DNA of 64,000 bases, taken from assembly GCA_020226215.1 (NCBI GenBank), contig CM035233.1:17627701-17691700 (forward strand), in the 5' to 3' direction. Under the pieces are notes generated by a model. That model was given only the letters and a program-made list of their open reading frames with translations, was not told the origin of the DNA and ran no database searches. Positions within the stretch are counted from its first letter, which is position 1, and every line of letters starts with the position of its first letter. This DNA comes from Sindora glabra. Its lineage: Eukaryota > Streptophyta > Magnoliopsida > Fabales > Fabaceae. Of the stretch, positions 25,355-37,300 are shown in pieces. The translations under genes were made by a program, and so were the position numbers.

Positions 25355-25890
25355 TTAGAGAGAAATACATTGATATCTTTTGAGTTTTAATAAAATTATT
25401 TTGACTTTCCATCTAATTTTAAAACCAATATAAATCTCCTTTAAAGTATAAAATAATGTACTTAAACTTAATTTTGAACTTTTTTCTATAAAATGATGAA
25501 AAAAAATGATTATAGAGTCAAATCAAATAATATATATCAATATAAAATTTTTAAGTATTTTATGATAAAAAATATATTTTAATTAAGTTCAAATAACTAG
25601 AATATGATTGATAAAAAAAGTCAAATTTCAATGTAAATATCATAAATTTTTGGCTATTTGAATTTAAGTAAAGTATATCTTTGGTAGAAAAATACTTAAA
25701 GTATTATATATTATTTGATCTGAATTTATAATTTTTTATTATTTTATTGAAAAATAATTTAAATTTAAATTTAAATTTAAATATAATATTATTTTATATT
25801 TCAAAGGGAAAAATGTGAGTTTAAAATTAAAAGAAAATTTAGTATAATTTTACTAAAATTATAAGAGGTCAATGTTGTTTTCTCTGTTAT
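25355..25890. mobile_element. Foldback (MITE-like) element, about 535 bp, nearly full-length inverted repeat
   Basis: The left arm (25355-25600) pairs with the right arm (25652-25890) almost from end to end: 'agagagaaatacattg' against 'caatgttgttttctct', and 'aagttcaaataactag' against 'ggctatttgaatttaa'. About 50 bp of loop separates them. No coding capacity. Target duplication not determined. Confidence 0.75.
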
Positions 25891-26815
25891 TTAAGTTACA
25901 AGCGCATTTAGCTCAACAACATAGATTATGATCATGATTCCCATTTGTTTAAAAACCCCCCTCGTTAAAGACTAGCATTTAAAAGCCATGATGCACCATT
26001 ACTGTAATGATGTTCTAATTATTACCAAATCTAATTATAGATATATTATTGTAAAATATGTAAAATTTAACTAAAAAAATTAATTTAATATATAATCAAA
26101 TTTAATAATATACTAATATATCATTATATGGAATTCTCTCCCAAAAGTCATATATACGAAGGAATACTTTTCGGTACTTCCCAACTATGTGAAGAAATGA
26201 TCGATGTTGTTATTATTCAATTCTTATGTTCCGTTTATTCTTTTATCAGATATCTTTTCAAATTTCATATATATATATATATATAACTGAATTTTATGTC
26301 ATCTACATACTTTATAGTTAAAAAATTAATGTGTAGTATTATAATAGTAGGAGAAAAAAAATTTCTCTTCAAAACTCCATTTGTTTTATTAGAAAATAAA
26401 ATTTTATTAAGTAATTTATTAAAAAATAAAATTTCTAGAAAATGAATAATTTTTTTATTTAAGCACACAAGAAAAAGTACTTGGCGCATAAAGATAAATT
26501 AATTTTGTATTAAAAATATTATTATAAATACTAATTTTATCTTTCCACTTAAGTCAAACAATAACTGTTTTCTTCTTAAAGTGTTTTTAAGAGGTAAGCA
26601 AATCTTTAATAGTAAAGATTAAAAGTCTAGATTTTTTTATCAAATATTACATTTAAGGAAGAATACTTATATATATATTTTAATCTTTGTCATTTTTCAT
26701 AAATGTAATTCATATTAATTGGATTAAAATTAATAATCATATTTTTCAATTCTCTTAATTATCTATATATTTTCTTAGCATAAATTTTATTATAATTATT
26801 GAATAATAATATTTT
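25891..26815. other. AT-rich stretch, short (AT)n at about 26,267-26,284
   Basis: No gene. The minus frame at 26,265-26,489 is low-complexity. Confidence 0.4.
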
Positions 26816-27040
26816 ATAGGAAAAGGAGAGAGAAAAGAATAGATATAGGAGAGAGTGAGGTAATAAGGGGGGAGGGAGGGATGGGGGGAAAGGGAGAGAG
26901 AGAGATGGAAGAGACGGAAAAGGAAAAAAATTGAAAGAAAAATAGAAGAGTTAGAAAAAAAAAAAAAAAACGAATGATATAGAGAGTTAGGAAAGAGATA
27001 ATAGATAGGATGAAGTAAAGTAGGAAGGAAAGAAAATGGT
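26816..27040 (+). repeat. Polypurine tract with G-quadruplex motif
   Basis: About 220 bases almost free of C and poor in T. 26867-26888 reads G6-A-G3-A-G3-AT-G6: four G-runs of three or more with one- or two-base loops, a textbook G-quadruplex motif. A further GGG follows at 26892. GA-rich tracts surround it. Confidence 0.85.
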
Positions 27041-27289
27041 CTCCTTTAAGTTAAAAGGGAAATCACATTTTTTTAAATATATTATTATTTTTTATTAATC
27101 AAAATCTATTTTCCATCAATGAACTTTTCTGTTGGGTCTAAACACAAGAAGGTTTGAAAATCAATTTTTAGAAAAGCATTTTTCTCTTAAACGAACTACT
27201 AAATTGGAAGATATTATTTCTCCTTCACCAAATAAATTATTTTCTATTATCTTAATATTTTATAATTATAAATATAAAAAATAATATTA
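27041..27289. other. AT-rich spacer
   Basis: Nothing recognised. Confidence 0.4.
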
Positions 27290-27555
27290 TTCTTAGGTTT
27301 TAATTGTTTTGTGGAAAAATATTTTTCATAAAAAATATTATTTATATGTAATTTGTTAAAAAAAAGTCACATGCATTTATGACTAAAAAATAATATTTAA
27401 AATTATATTAATAGAGGAAAATAAATTTCTTTTTGAAAAATATGAACTTGCTTTTCCTAAATTTTTCATATTTAATATTAAATAAATATCACTTTACAAT
27501 TATATTTCATAAAAAATAATTTCCGTGAAATTGTTTTCATCGAAACAACAGGCCC
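27290..27555. mobile_element. MITE-like foldback, possibly hAT-related
   Basis: The left side 'ttttgtggaaaaatattttt' and the reverse of the right side ('aatttcacggaaattatttt') are related. The right edge ends 'gaaacaacaggccc', like GGGCCTGTT termini of some hAT-type MITEs. 41,020-41,255 is similar. Boundaries are approximate. Confidence 0.4.
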
Positions 27556-27908
27556 TTTAATATATCAATTTTGTTGTCTATAGAAAACATCGATGTCACA
27601 TGGTGTCCTTACCCAATCATTTAGGATTAATGCTCTAGTGCACTTCAAAAGTTGCACGGATGTATGCCTTGAAATTTCTTCTATTAAAATTGCAATTTTA
27701 TATACAAACTTGCAACCTTTTTTATAAAAATTCAAAAAAAAAATTGCTGCAAAGTTAAATGATGGAGTTGAGATTTTTTTATATAATTATTGCATGCAAA
27801 ATTCATATATACTTACAACTTATGAAAAAAGTAATAAGTTTTACGATTTTTATGTTAAATATTCATAAAATTTCCCATCTTTTTCAATGACGTACATTAA
27901 CAAAATCC

Positions 27909-27910
<2 letters not shown>

Positions 27911-27982
<72 letters not shown>
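27911..27982. repeat. (TTA)24 microsatellite
   Basis: A perfect trinucleotide run of 72 bases. Confidence 0.97.
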
Positions 27983-27983
<1 letters not shown>

Positions 27984-28382
27984 GTGTATCAAGCATTTCA
28001 GGCCCAAAATCTCCCATTGGATATCCTTAATTGTTTATGGTTCGATTGGTACCGACAAAGTCTTTAATTTTTTCTTTCATTCAAAATATAGTTTATTAAA
28101 GGTCCAGAAAAAAAATTCAATATCTAATCGGCTCGAAGTTTTCTACTTCGGCCATTAATTATCACTCTTCACCAATTCAAGTAAAAAAATTCATGTATGC
28201 AATTAAAAGAAGTTATTAATATTATAAAAAAAATAAAATATTGATAAAAATAGATAAAAAAAAGTAAACAAAAGGAAGAAGAATTTTGACTTGCATTAAG
28301 CTCTATCCCATTACAACTACATTTGACTTGGAAAGAATTCAATTTGAAATTTCCCTTGTAAACCTTTTGCATTTAGATTTTG
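27983..28382. other. AT-rich spacer
   Basis: No gene. The minus frame at 28,169-28,372 has no recognisable domain. Confidence 0.4.
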
Positions 28383-28751
28383 GAGTTTAAATTTGATGTA
28401 ATGTTGGTGTAAAACATTTTATACTATTTGTAAATAAAATATAATTAAAAAATAAAGATAATTAAGAATTGAATTTAAATTTAATCCACTCAATATAAAA
28501 TATAATAGTAAGATTAATTAAGAATAATTTTTAATAGTAGTAAAGGAATTTTAATAATTTTTTATTAAAATGGCAACACATAAATAAGTGATAATATAAA
28601 ATTGATTTACACTAGTGGTAAATTAAATTTATCTCCTTAAGGACTTTTACCAACAATAAGAATTTTATCAATTTATCATTGACAAGGCAACACAAGAATG
28701 GTTTATAGTGAAATTTTACTTTACGCTAGTAGTACATTAAATTTAAATCCC
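28383..28751. mobile_element. MITE-like element with about 40-bp terminal inverted repeats
   Basis: The left end 'tttaaatttgatgtaatg..gtgtaaaac' is mirrored by the right end, whose reverse reads 'tttaaatttaatgtactact..gcgtaaagt'. A degenerate internal copy of the terminal motif lies at about 28,610-28,645. Confidence 0.6.
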
Positions 28752-29006
28752 AAGTTTAATGAAGTTAAGAGTGTGAACTTAAAAGAGTAATAGATAGAGA
28801 AATCTTTATTTCTTATATCAAAACAATGAATTTCAAAAATAAATTATGACTTTCATGACAAGAAATTGTATTTTCTTTCCTTGAAAATAGAGGGAAACTA
28901 ATAAAGATATTTAGAGCTCATTTCCCAACTCATCGAGCTATAACTTGAGCTCAAGTTCATTTATAAAGCTAGGCCATTTTAAAGACATTATCAAGATATT
29001 TTTTAA

Positions 29007-29014
29007 TATTAAAG
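29007..29014. repeat. Left 8-bp target-site duplication of the hAT element
   Basis: TATTAAAG immediately before CAGGGGTG. Its partner TACTAAAG is at 33639-33646, differing at one base. Confidence 0.75.
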
Positions 29015-30434
29015 CAGGGGTGCTTAATGAGCCTCTAACCTGTGGGTTTAGTAGGCTAAGCCATGGATTTTAAACAAATTGGACCACTTAAAAATAAGCT
29101 TGAAAACAAAGGGCTAAAATAGGCTAAGTCTAACAGGTTATAAGCCAAATGGACTAGATCATCTTAGTCTATAAATTGGCTTGCAAACTAACTTTTTTTT
29201 TCTTTTTAACAAAATAAGCCTACTAGAAACTAAAACTAGCTTTAATCCATATCCTACCTAACCTAGCCAAGTCCCAACTCACCTTTTACCTTTTCGACTA
29301 TTTTTCAAATAGCAATTACACAAAGTGAAATTATGAAAGTTAGACTTGACATTTGACAAAAGCAGAAACACTGAAAGTATAAAATAATTAGCTAGACAAG
29401 GTTCCCAATTTCCCATTCCACCACTGCCATTGTTGTTGATCATCCTACCTATTCCCTAACTAAGCAAGTAGAAGAGCAATTGATTCCTAGTCCTAAGGAG
29501 TCAGGGATGGAATCACAAAGAGCTAACATCACAACAAGTAGACAAGGGCCGAACCGAGCACCAAAGCATGCCAATGTCGCTAAGCACTGCATCTGCATGC
29601 TACCTCCTTCACATTTTTCGCAACTAACAACTCCACCACTGGTCTTCACTGAGCATTAATTAGCACTCAGCAATAAGTAACACAATTTATTATTTCTTTT
29701 TTAGTATGACCTTATTCTGTTGTTCCCTATTTGGTTGTTCCAATCTTCCAAAAACTGTTATGTTTGAATATTGTCCTATTCTCCACTATATTTTATGAAT
29801 GAAATGAAGAAAAAAATAGATGTGTACTTTCTTTAATTTTTTTATGGAGTAAATCTAGAATGCTAACATGTTGAGTATGATACATTAATATTAATTTTTC
29901 AAAGGAATATGGTATGATAATATTTTATTTTCACTTACAAAATTGATTAGGATCCATTATAACATGAATCCTACATTTAAGATGGATGTTAATGCAAACT
30001 TGAGATTTCCATGTGTTGTTATTTTACATATAAGTAGTAATTAATATTTTCTAATTTTAAATATGGTGATTTGATACATATTTACCTTTGCATTACATAA
30101 CTTGATTCAAATGTAAATTATTATAATTAGTTGGATTCTTTTGCTTTGTTAAGCTAGATTCTTTATATCCTTCACTTAGACTAATTGCACTTTATTCTAT
30201 TTCTCTTTTTTTTATATAAATTTTTGATCTTTTCTTATTCATTTGGTTATGCATTTTAATTATGCAATTGTAGTTAAGGTTTAAGGATAACTTTAGAAAT
30301 GAGCATGGTCTTATTAATAAGGATAGGTTGAAGGCTTCTAAAGAAAATATAGGTTCCAATTCTAAATGAAAGATACATCCAAGCACACATGAATTTGAAA
30401 TTGAGAGTGAATTTGATACTAAAATTAGTGGACC

Positions 30435-32345
30435 TCAATCTAAAAAAGTCTAGAAAGAGTAGGGTAATTTTTTTGACAAGACTGGAATAAATAAGGAAGG
30501 TAAAATTTATGCTAAATATAAAAGGTGTAAAGGAAGGTATATAGCAAGTGGTAGTAGATTTGGCATTTCTACCTTAAAATGTCACATAGCCAAGTGTAAG
30601 AAGATAAAAGCTGTAAGATAAAAAGATGCTAGAAACATGATAATTGATTGTGAAGAAAAATTTAAAAGTAAAAAAATTGATTAAAATTTTTTTTTGGAAT
30701 TAATATTTATGAAAATTATAAAGCATGACCTTCCTTTCTCATATATGGAATATGATAGGATTGGGAAAGTGTGGAGGTACTTGAATCATGAGGTGAAGTT
30801 CTTTTCTCGGCATACCATTGCATCTAATATTTGAAAATTTTATTTGGAAAATAAAAAACTATTCAAAGAAAAATTGATAAAAATTCACGATAGAATATAT
30901 CTTACTTGTGACTTATGGACTGCATGTTCTAAAAAAGCGTATATTTGCTTAACTACTCATTATGTTGACTTATAATGAAAGTTAACTAGTAAGATTCTTG
31001 CATTTAATGCTATGAAACTTTCATATTCAGGGTTTGAATTAGCTAGGAAAATAATGGAAATCTTAAAAGAAAGGGGGATAGAGAATAAGATCTTCTTTGT
31101 GACATTAAATAATGCTTTCTCTAATGATAGCATGCAATCATATTAGATATTATGCTCACATTTTAAATTTAATTGTTCAAGAAGGGTTAAAAGCAATTTC
31201 CACTTCTATTAGAAAAATTAGAGAAAGCATTAAATATGTCAAGATATCAAAAGTTAGATGAAGTGTTTTGAAAAGGCTTCAAAAGAGACTCACTTTGGTA
31301 CTACAACATATTTAGTCTTAGATGTGCTACTAAATAGAACTTTACCTATTTAATGCTTCAAAGTGGTTTGAAGTATCAATGTACATTCTTTTTGCTTGCT
31401 TATTATGATTCAAATTACACATTTTATCTATCAAGTGAGGAATTGAATAGCAAAGATAAAATATGTAAATTTTTGAAGTTATTTTATAATATAACAAACT
31501 TGATATTCGATTCAAATTACCTAACTGCTAACTTGTACTTTGCCCAAATTTGAAAAATTAAGTTGTTTCTCTTAAAACATTTGAATAGGGAAGATAAGGT
31601 ATTGAAAGATATAGCTCCTCATATGAAATTTTTTTTGACAAGTATTGGGGTGACTATAATGTTCTACTTGTAATGCCAGTCATTCTTAATTCATGTGTGA
31701 AGTTCTCAATGTTGAAGCATTACTATTTTAAAATTGATTCTATTGGTTTTGGAGGGAGGTTGAATATGGTGAAGAATAATTTACATAAGCTTTATGAAGA
31801 ATATGCAAAGAATACATCAATCTCATCACATACTCAATTGAAACAAAGCTAAGCCTTTAGGAGCTCTTCGATACCAGCAAGTTATAGTTCAAATGCTGAT
31901 ATAAGTTTTAATTTTTACATTTTGTATCTTATATTTTCTAATTTAGTATTATTGAGGTTCTAACTTTGTTATTTGTTTTATTGCATGTAATATGTAAATA
32001 GGTGTGGGTTTCTTTGGTGGAAGATAATAAGAATGATGTCATCATAAGTTCGAAGTCCTAATTGAAGGCATATTTAGATACACTAGATCTTGATTTTTTT
32101 ACTTATAAAGACTTGAATGTTTTGAAAGGGTAGAAAGATCATAATGTTAGGTGGGCCCCTTTTAGCTAATATGACTAGTGATTTGATAAGTGTACCTATG
32201 ACCAATATGGCTTTTAAATTAACTTTTAGCATTAGAGGACGCATGTTGAACAAGTATAAAAGTCACCCTTTGCCTATAAATGTTCAAGCTCTCCTTTATA
32301 CATGTAGTTAACTTCATGATTTTCATACTTTTTGGTAATATTTTC
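30435..32345 (+). pseudogene. hAT transposase relic (BED zinc finger, core, C-terminal dimerisation domain)
   Basis: The N-terminus (about 30,470-30,600) has a BED-finger pattern: CKGRYIASGSRFGISTLKCH followed by KC. The core follows, with LTCDLWTACSKKAYICLTTH (30,900-30,960), ELARKIMEILKERGIENKIF and VTLNNAFSND, where the Asp of the usual TVDNAS.ND is Asn. Then come KIRESIKYVK, KYWGDYNVLL (about 31,640) and VKFSMLKHYYFKID (about 31,700). The dimerisation domain is at about 32,180-32,330 (VPMTNMAFKLTFSIRGRML, NVQALLYTCS). An AT-rich interval at 31,900-32,000 may be an intron. Numerous stops and shifts make it dead. It resembles the plant BED-type hAT family. Confidence 0.88.
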
Positions 32346-33074
32346 AATTTCAAGAGCACAAATTATTACTTGATCTTATTGATAGCTAGTTTATTAAAAA
32401 TTTATGAATCACATGCTTATTGATATGTAGGTTGGGAATATGAGGAGGAAAATGAAGATGTTCCAATAAATGATGCTCTTGGAATGGATATAGATGATGT
32501 TAGAGATATTAATTCTTAGAGTGGCAAGTGTATGTTGAATCTAACAATAACTAGTCAATAAAGTAGAAAAAAAATCAATTATAATCCATTATTCTCATTC
32601 ATGTTTATTAATTTTCTTTAAGTAACAAATCCATTACTAACTTATTCAATTATTCTTATGTTGGAAGTTTGCAATTGTTTCCTTTTGAGTCTAATTCATA
32701 ACATCAAGTAACAAACTTAGCATTGTTGAGAAACTCTATGTAACAAATTACTAAGTTAAGTCTAAAGCAATCTCATCATGACATCAAATAACAAATTTAA
32801 GTCTAATTGTTTCCTTTGAGTATTGTTTATTTAGTTATTCTCATTTATATATATTAATTTGCGTGAATAATAATTTTTATATTTTATTTTGTTGTTAACT
32901 TATTATCAATTTTTATGTTAACATTTTTCTCCTTTCTTTATTTAGATTATTAGATTTGTTAATGAATGTGCAAGAATAAGTGCTTGGGAATGCACTTTCA
33001 ATTAAATACAAGTAAACAATTAACCATGTTAAATTTATGATGGATGAAATATGTCATTTGTATTGACAATTAAG

Positions 33075-33590
33075 TTAATATAACTTATGTTTTTTGTACT
33101 AAATTGTTAATTTGGTAATTGATAAAAAATATTTGTAGTTTACTTCTATTCAATTAATACAAAATTATATCATTTTCAGTTAATTTATGAGATAAGCATA
33201 TCACCCAATAAAAAATGAGCTAACCCATAAATCAATTTAGCAGGCTAATAAACCAAATCAAACTAGCATATTTAAGCTCATTTTATAAAAAAAAAACCTT
33301 AACATATCAAACCCAAACAAATTGGGCCTATTTTTAACTTAATATAACTTATGTGTTTATGTACTAAATTGTTAATTTGATAATTGATAAAAATATTTAT
33401 AGTTTACTTGTATTCAATTGATACAAAATTATATCATTTTCAGTTGATTTATGAGATAAGCATATCACCCAATAGAAAGTGAGTTAGCCCATAAATCAAT
33501 CTGGCAGGCTTACAAACTAGATCAAGCTAGCATATTTAAACTCGTTTTATAAAAAACCTTACCAAGCCAAACCCAAATGAATTGGGCCTA
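33075..33590. repeat. Direct duplication of the hAT subterminal region (about 255-bp units)
   Basis: 33075-33330 and 33338-33590 are highly similar ('aagcatatcacccaata', 'gcaggct', 'aattgggccta'). Period about 264 bp. It doubles the region near the right end of the hAT element. Confidence 0.85.
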
Positions 33591-33646
33591 CGCAATCTTT
33601 TGACAATTCCAATTCAACCCATCCGTCAAACACCCCCATACTAAAG

Positions 33647-34067
33647 TACCAACTTCCATTTGACAAAAGCTACCTACGTCAAACGCTGATTTTAAAGACC
33701 GTCCCTTCGATTGGTATTATAAGCCACCAAGAATTTAATTCATAATTCATTTGGAAATTGAATCATATACAGATCTGTATATAAATTCATTCCAAATTAA
33801 CTAACTTTTAAATAGCTGCAAACAAAGGGTATATGCATCTTTCCTAACTACTGGTTAAAGCAAAACAATTGTTGATTATCCCAGCTGCGTAGCCAGTATT
33901 CTGAGTGAAGCACTACTCCAAGTGTCCGTCATCTAAGATTCACACACTTCGAACAAAGTGGCAAATATTAAAATCTGTAAAATTACATCAATCCATCTGT
34001 TCACTAAATATCCTAAGTAAAGGTAGCCAAATTCCTACTACTACATTTCATTGTCTGATAGGAACAA
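33647..34067 (-). other. 3' flank / 3'UTR of the RZ-1-like gene
   Basis: Lies between the stop codon (34068) and the hAT target duplication (33639-33646). No clear AATAAA signal is visible on the minus strand. The mRNA end is undetermined. Confidence 0.5.
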
Positions 34068-34308
34068 TTAATAGCGCTCAAATGAAGACGGACGACCACC
34101 CCTGCTTGGGCGGTCGTAAGGGCCAGGCCTGCCCCTATACACCCTTCCTTCGTCCCGTGCTGGCATTCCGCTTCCATACCTTTCAGCACCTCCACGAGGA
34201 CCGCCACCATACCTGCCATATGATCTATCTTTGCCATAACCATTTTGTGGGAAACGGTCTGAACCACCATACCTATCACTTCCAAAGCGATCCCCACTAG
34301 CCGGGTAC
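34068..34308 (-). CDS. RZ-1-like gene, coding exon 3
   Basis: The acceptor TTGTGTAG precedes G, which completes Arg202. The frame then runs 79 codons to TAA at 34070-34068. It encodes the second half of the disordered Gly/Arg/Tyr-rich tail. Plus-strand reading frames over this exon are shadows. Confidence 0.94.
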
Positions 34309-37300
34309 CTACACAATTGTAAGGAATTCAACACAAGACTTAGGTACAACTCACATCACATAGGATAACTAACTCTGAAGGGTCACATCCCACATAAAAA
34401 ACAAAGACAACAGTGGTGAGGAGCCAAATATGCATTTTGATTGTAAAGAAAAAGTATATAGTATACCTGTCACTAGCATAGCGATCACGGCCACCATATT
34501 TGTGGTCACGGCTATCAAACCGAGCCCTATCTCCATAACGTCCTCCATCGTAGCGGTCATCAACATAGCGATCACGTTCACTGCTAAGGCGATCCCCATG
34601 TCCACTAGCACCTCCAAACCTGGAACGTGAAGAAAATGAGCCTCCACCCCGACCACCGCCACCGACCACCAAAGGACAATCTCGGGCCCAATGCCCTGGG
34701 CGACCGCATTTAAAGCAGTCATCTTGTCCTGCCCTGTCTCCCATGCCATAGCTTCCCCTTCCACTTGATGAGAAGCCACCCCTGTAACCATGGTCTAAAT
34801 CATCTCCCACCATTTTAGGTTGGGCCTTATTGACAGAGATGATGCGATCACCAAGCTCTTGTCCATGCATCTCCTTGATTGCATCCTCCATTCCACGACG
34901 ATCAGCAAATGTAATAAATCCAAATCCACGTGGACGACCTGTGTCTCTTTCCAACACGATCTACAGGAAGCAACAAATGCAAACCTCATGCCATGTAATA
35001 GCATTACACAAAACTAACACTTGACAGTTATCAATGACATTTATATGTAATTACAATAAACAGCACTGCTACATTTGACACAACCAATTTTTTGGGGCTT
35101 ACAGAAAGAATTAGTTGTACAACATAAAATATGATTAGTGGAAACAGATGATAACCTGAGCAGGTATGACTAAATGGAAACAAATTGACTTACTGAAGTT
35201 TTTGGTCATTAGCACATAAGAATCATATGAACTTGTGAATATTTGGAGCCACTCTAAATGAAGCAGCACTAGAACTATATTTGATTTAAAAGACCAGCAA
35301 AAGAAAACTTAACTGTATAAGCAAGACAGGCAGATAGCCAAGCAAGAAAACATGAAGACAAAAATAAAAAATAAAAAAAAAGTACGTCATGTCATATCCT
35401 ATTTTAACAGATGTACGAGGAACACCCAGGCAATTAACTGCACTTTGTGTATGGTATCTCCTTTCAACCCCACAAATTCCTTTGCAGAATTTGAGCCCCA
35501 CAAAAAAAAGACATTTTGATTAATAATTGCAGGTTAGCTGCCACAAAGATACAGGTGCCCCTTAGAATGAAACTGAATCTAGTTAACCACATATCAATCT
35601 CAGTTTATTAGAAACTTCAATAAGCTACACAATTAATGTTCCAAACTATCAGTTCCTTTCATCACTGTTTTTCTAGCCTGACCCCATCTCAAATGGAAAG
35701 AATGCTGGAACCATACTAGGGTTGATCTCTATTGATCAGGCCATGGATTAGTGAATAACAACCCCTCACACACACTTCCTGAACCAAAACCAGAAAGATA
35801 GGGAAGTATAAAAGATAATATTAACATGTTCATAAAAGGAGAAATTAATATGAAAAAAATATAGATGAAATTAGAAGATTACATTCAATTTGCAATCTAG
35901 ACAAGTTTATACAATCATACTTAAACAGGATAGAAATAACTGCTGAAATTAGAGCAGTTGGATAATTTATTCATGATTTTATTTTCAATGAATCATCAGA
36001 TTAACTCACAATGGCAATCTAAGTAATGCATTACTAAAAAAAATTACAATCAAACAACTTACTTTATTTTCTCTACTACAAGAACTCACCAAAAGGTTTT
36101 CATATAGCTAAGCAATTCGGAAGAATCCAAAAGTCCCATGCCTGACATCTGACAACAGATTACCTCTTTTAAAATTACTTTCACAATCTCTGCTACAATT
36201 TCAGAGCATTGCACAAGACTTCACTTCATCAACTGACATTTTAAATGCCTAGTCCCACCAACAAAACAATACCAGCTAACTAAATCAAAGTCTCTGTATC
36301 ACCAGATATTACTGTTCTCACTCAAGCACTAAAGTAAACCTTAATTATGCAACCACAATGGAATAATGTATCACAATCCAAATGGCTCTTTACCCATTCA
36401 TCTGCCATTCAATTCCAAGTCCAATTTATAAAAAGCAAAATATTGATATCTATTCAAATCATCTCTTTGGCAGCTACAAAAACTCTGATGTCTGAAAAAC
36501 ACCACGCAAGGCAAACCCACAATTTTTATTACATTCATTCTGGACATGGTGCCAAACTTCCAAAATGATTATACTGCCTTCCTCAGTGATAATTCACCGC
36601 CCCACCAATGTATTAGCAGCAATAATCCTGAGTGAGCATTAGAGACGAGAGACCTCCTCTTCAGAGACAAACCAAACCAGCAAGATGACTATAGAAATTT
36701 CTCTTAGGAGATAACAAGAAGGGTACTTGATCTAATAATACACTGCCAAAAGTAGGGCAAATCAAAAACAAAGAAAACCTCCAACCAGTTAACTCTATTC
36801 CAATGTTGAACACAATGGCCGAAATCAGAGACTTTCAGCTTCCACATTTATGGATAAGAATTCAGCCTTCAACATTGTTATCCCATAATGTAAACAGAAA
36901 TCTACAATTTCAGCTGCAATGTGCTATGATCCCAATGCTCCAGAATTGACCAATATCAGCTCGAGTATTTAAATGCCCACAGGATATGTGATGATGCAGA
37001 CACTGTTTTGTAAAATGGAGTACAGTGCACACAGGATTTAGTTCACAGCTGTCCACCGGAATCAGAGACAATTTCATGGGATTTAGGGAGACAATTTCAG
37101 CTCTTCAGTATTTAAAGGCCCACAGGATCTGTGATGATGTATACACTGCTGTGCACAATGGAGTATAGTGCTCACAGGATTTGGTTAACAGATATCCTCC
37201 AGGTCCAAGAAAATGTCTCACTAATTGCAATTTAGTTACCATTGGCATAGTATCCTAAGTTGCCCTAGATGCATCAAGACCAGATTACTGCACTGAACTC

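Larger units (their letters stand above)
29015..33638 (+). mobile_element. hAT DNA transposon, complete length but defective (4.6 kb)
   Basis: Left end CAGGGGTG; the right end reads TGGGGGTG on the opposite strand. 8-bp target duplications differ at one base, the length expected for hAT. Subterminal sequence at both ends is rich in 'taagcc', 'aataagc' and 'gggccta'-type words. It contains a BED-finger transposase relic. It inserted about 430 bp beyond the stop codon of the RZ-1-like gene. Confidence 0.8.

Noticed and set aside
33905..35024. Several open frames on both strands over the RZ-1 exons (for example 33905-34300 +, 34013-34297 -, 34369-34791 -, 34430-34630 +)
   Set aside because: They are other-frame shadows of the spliced RZ-1 exons and show no domain of their own.
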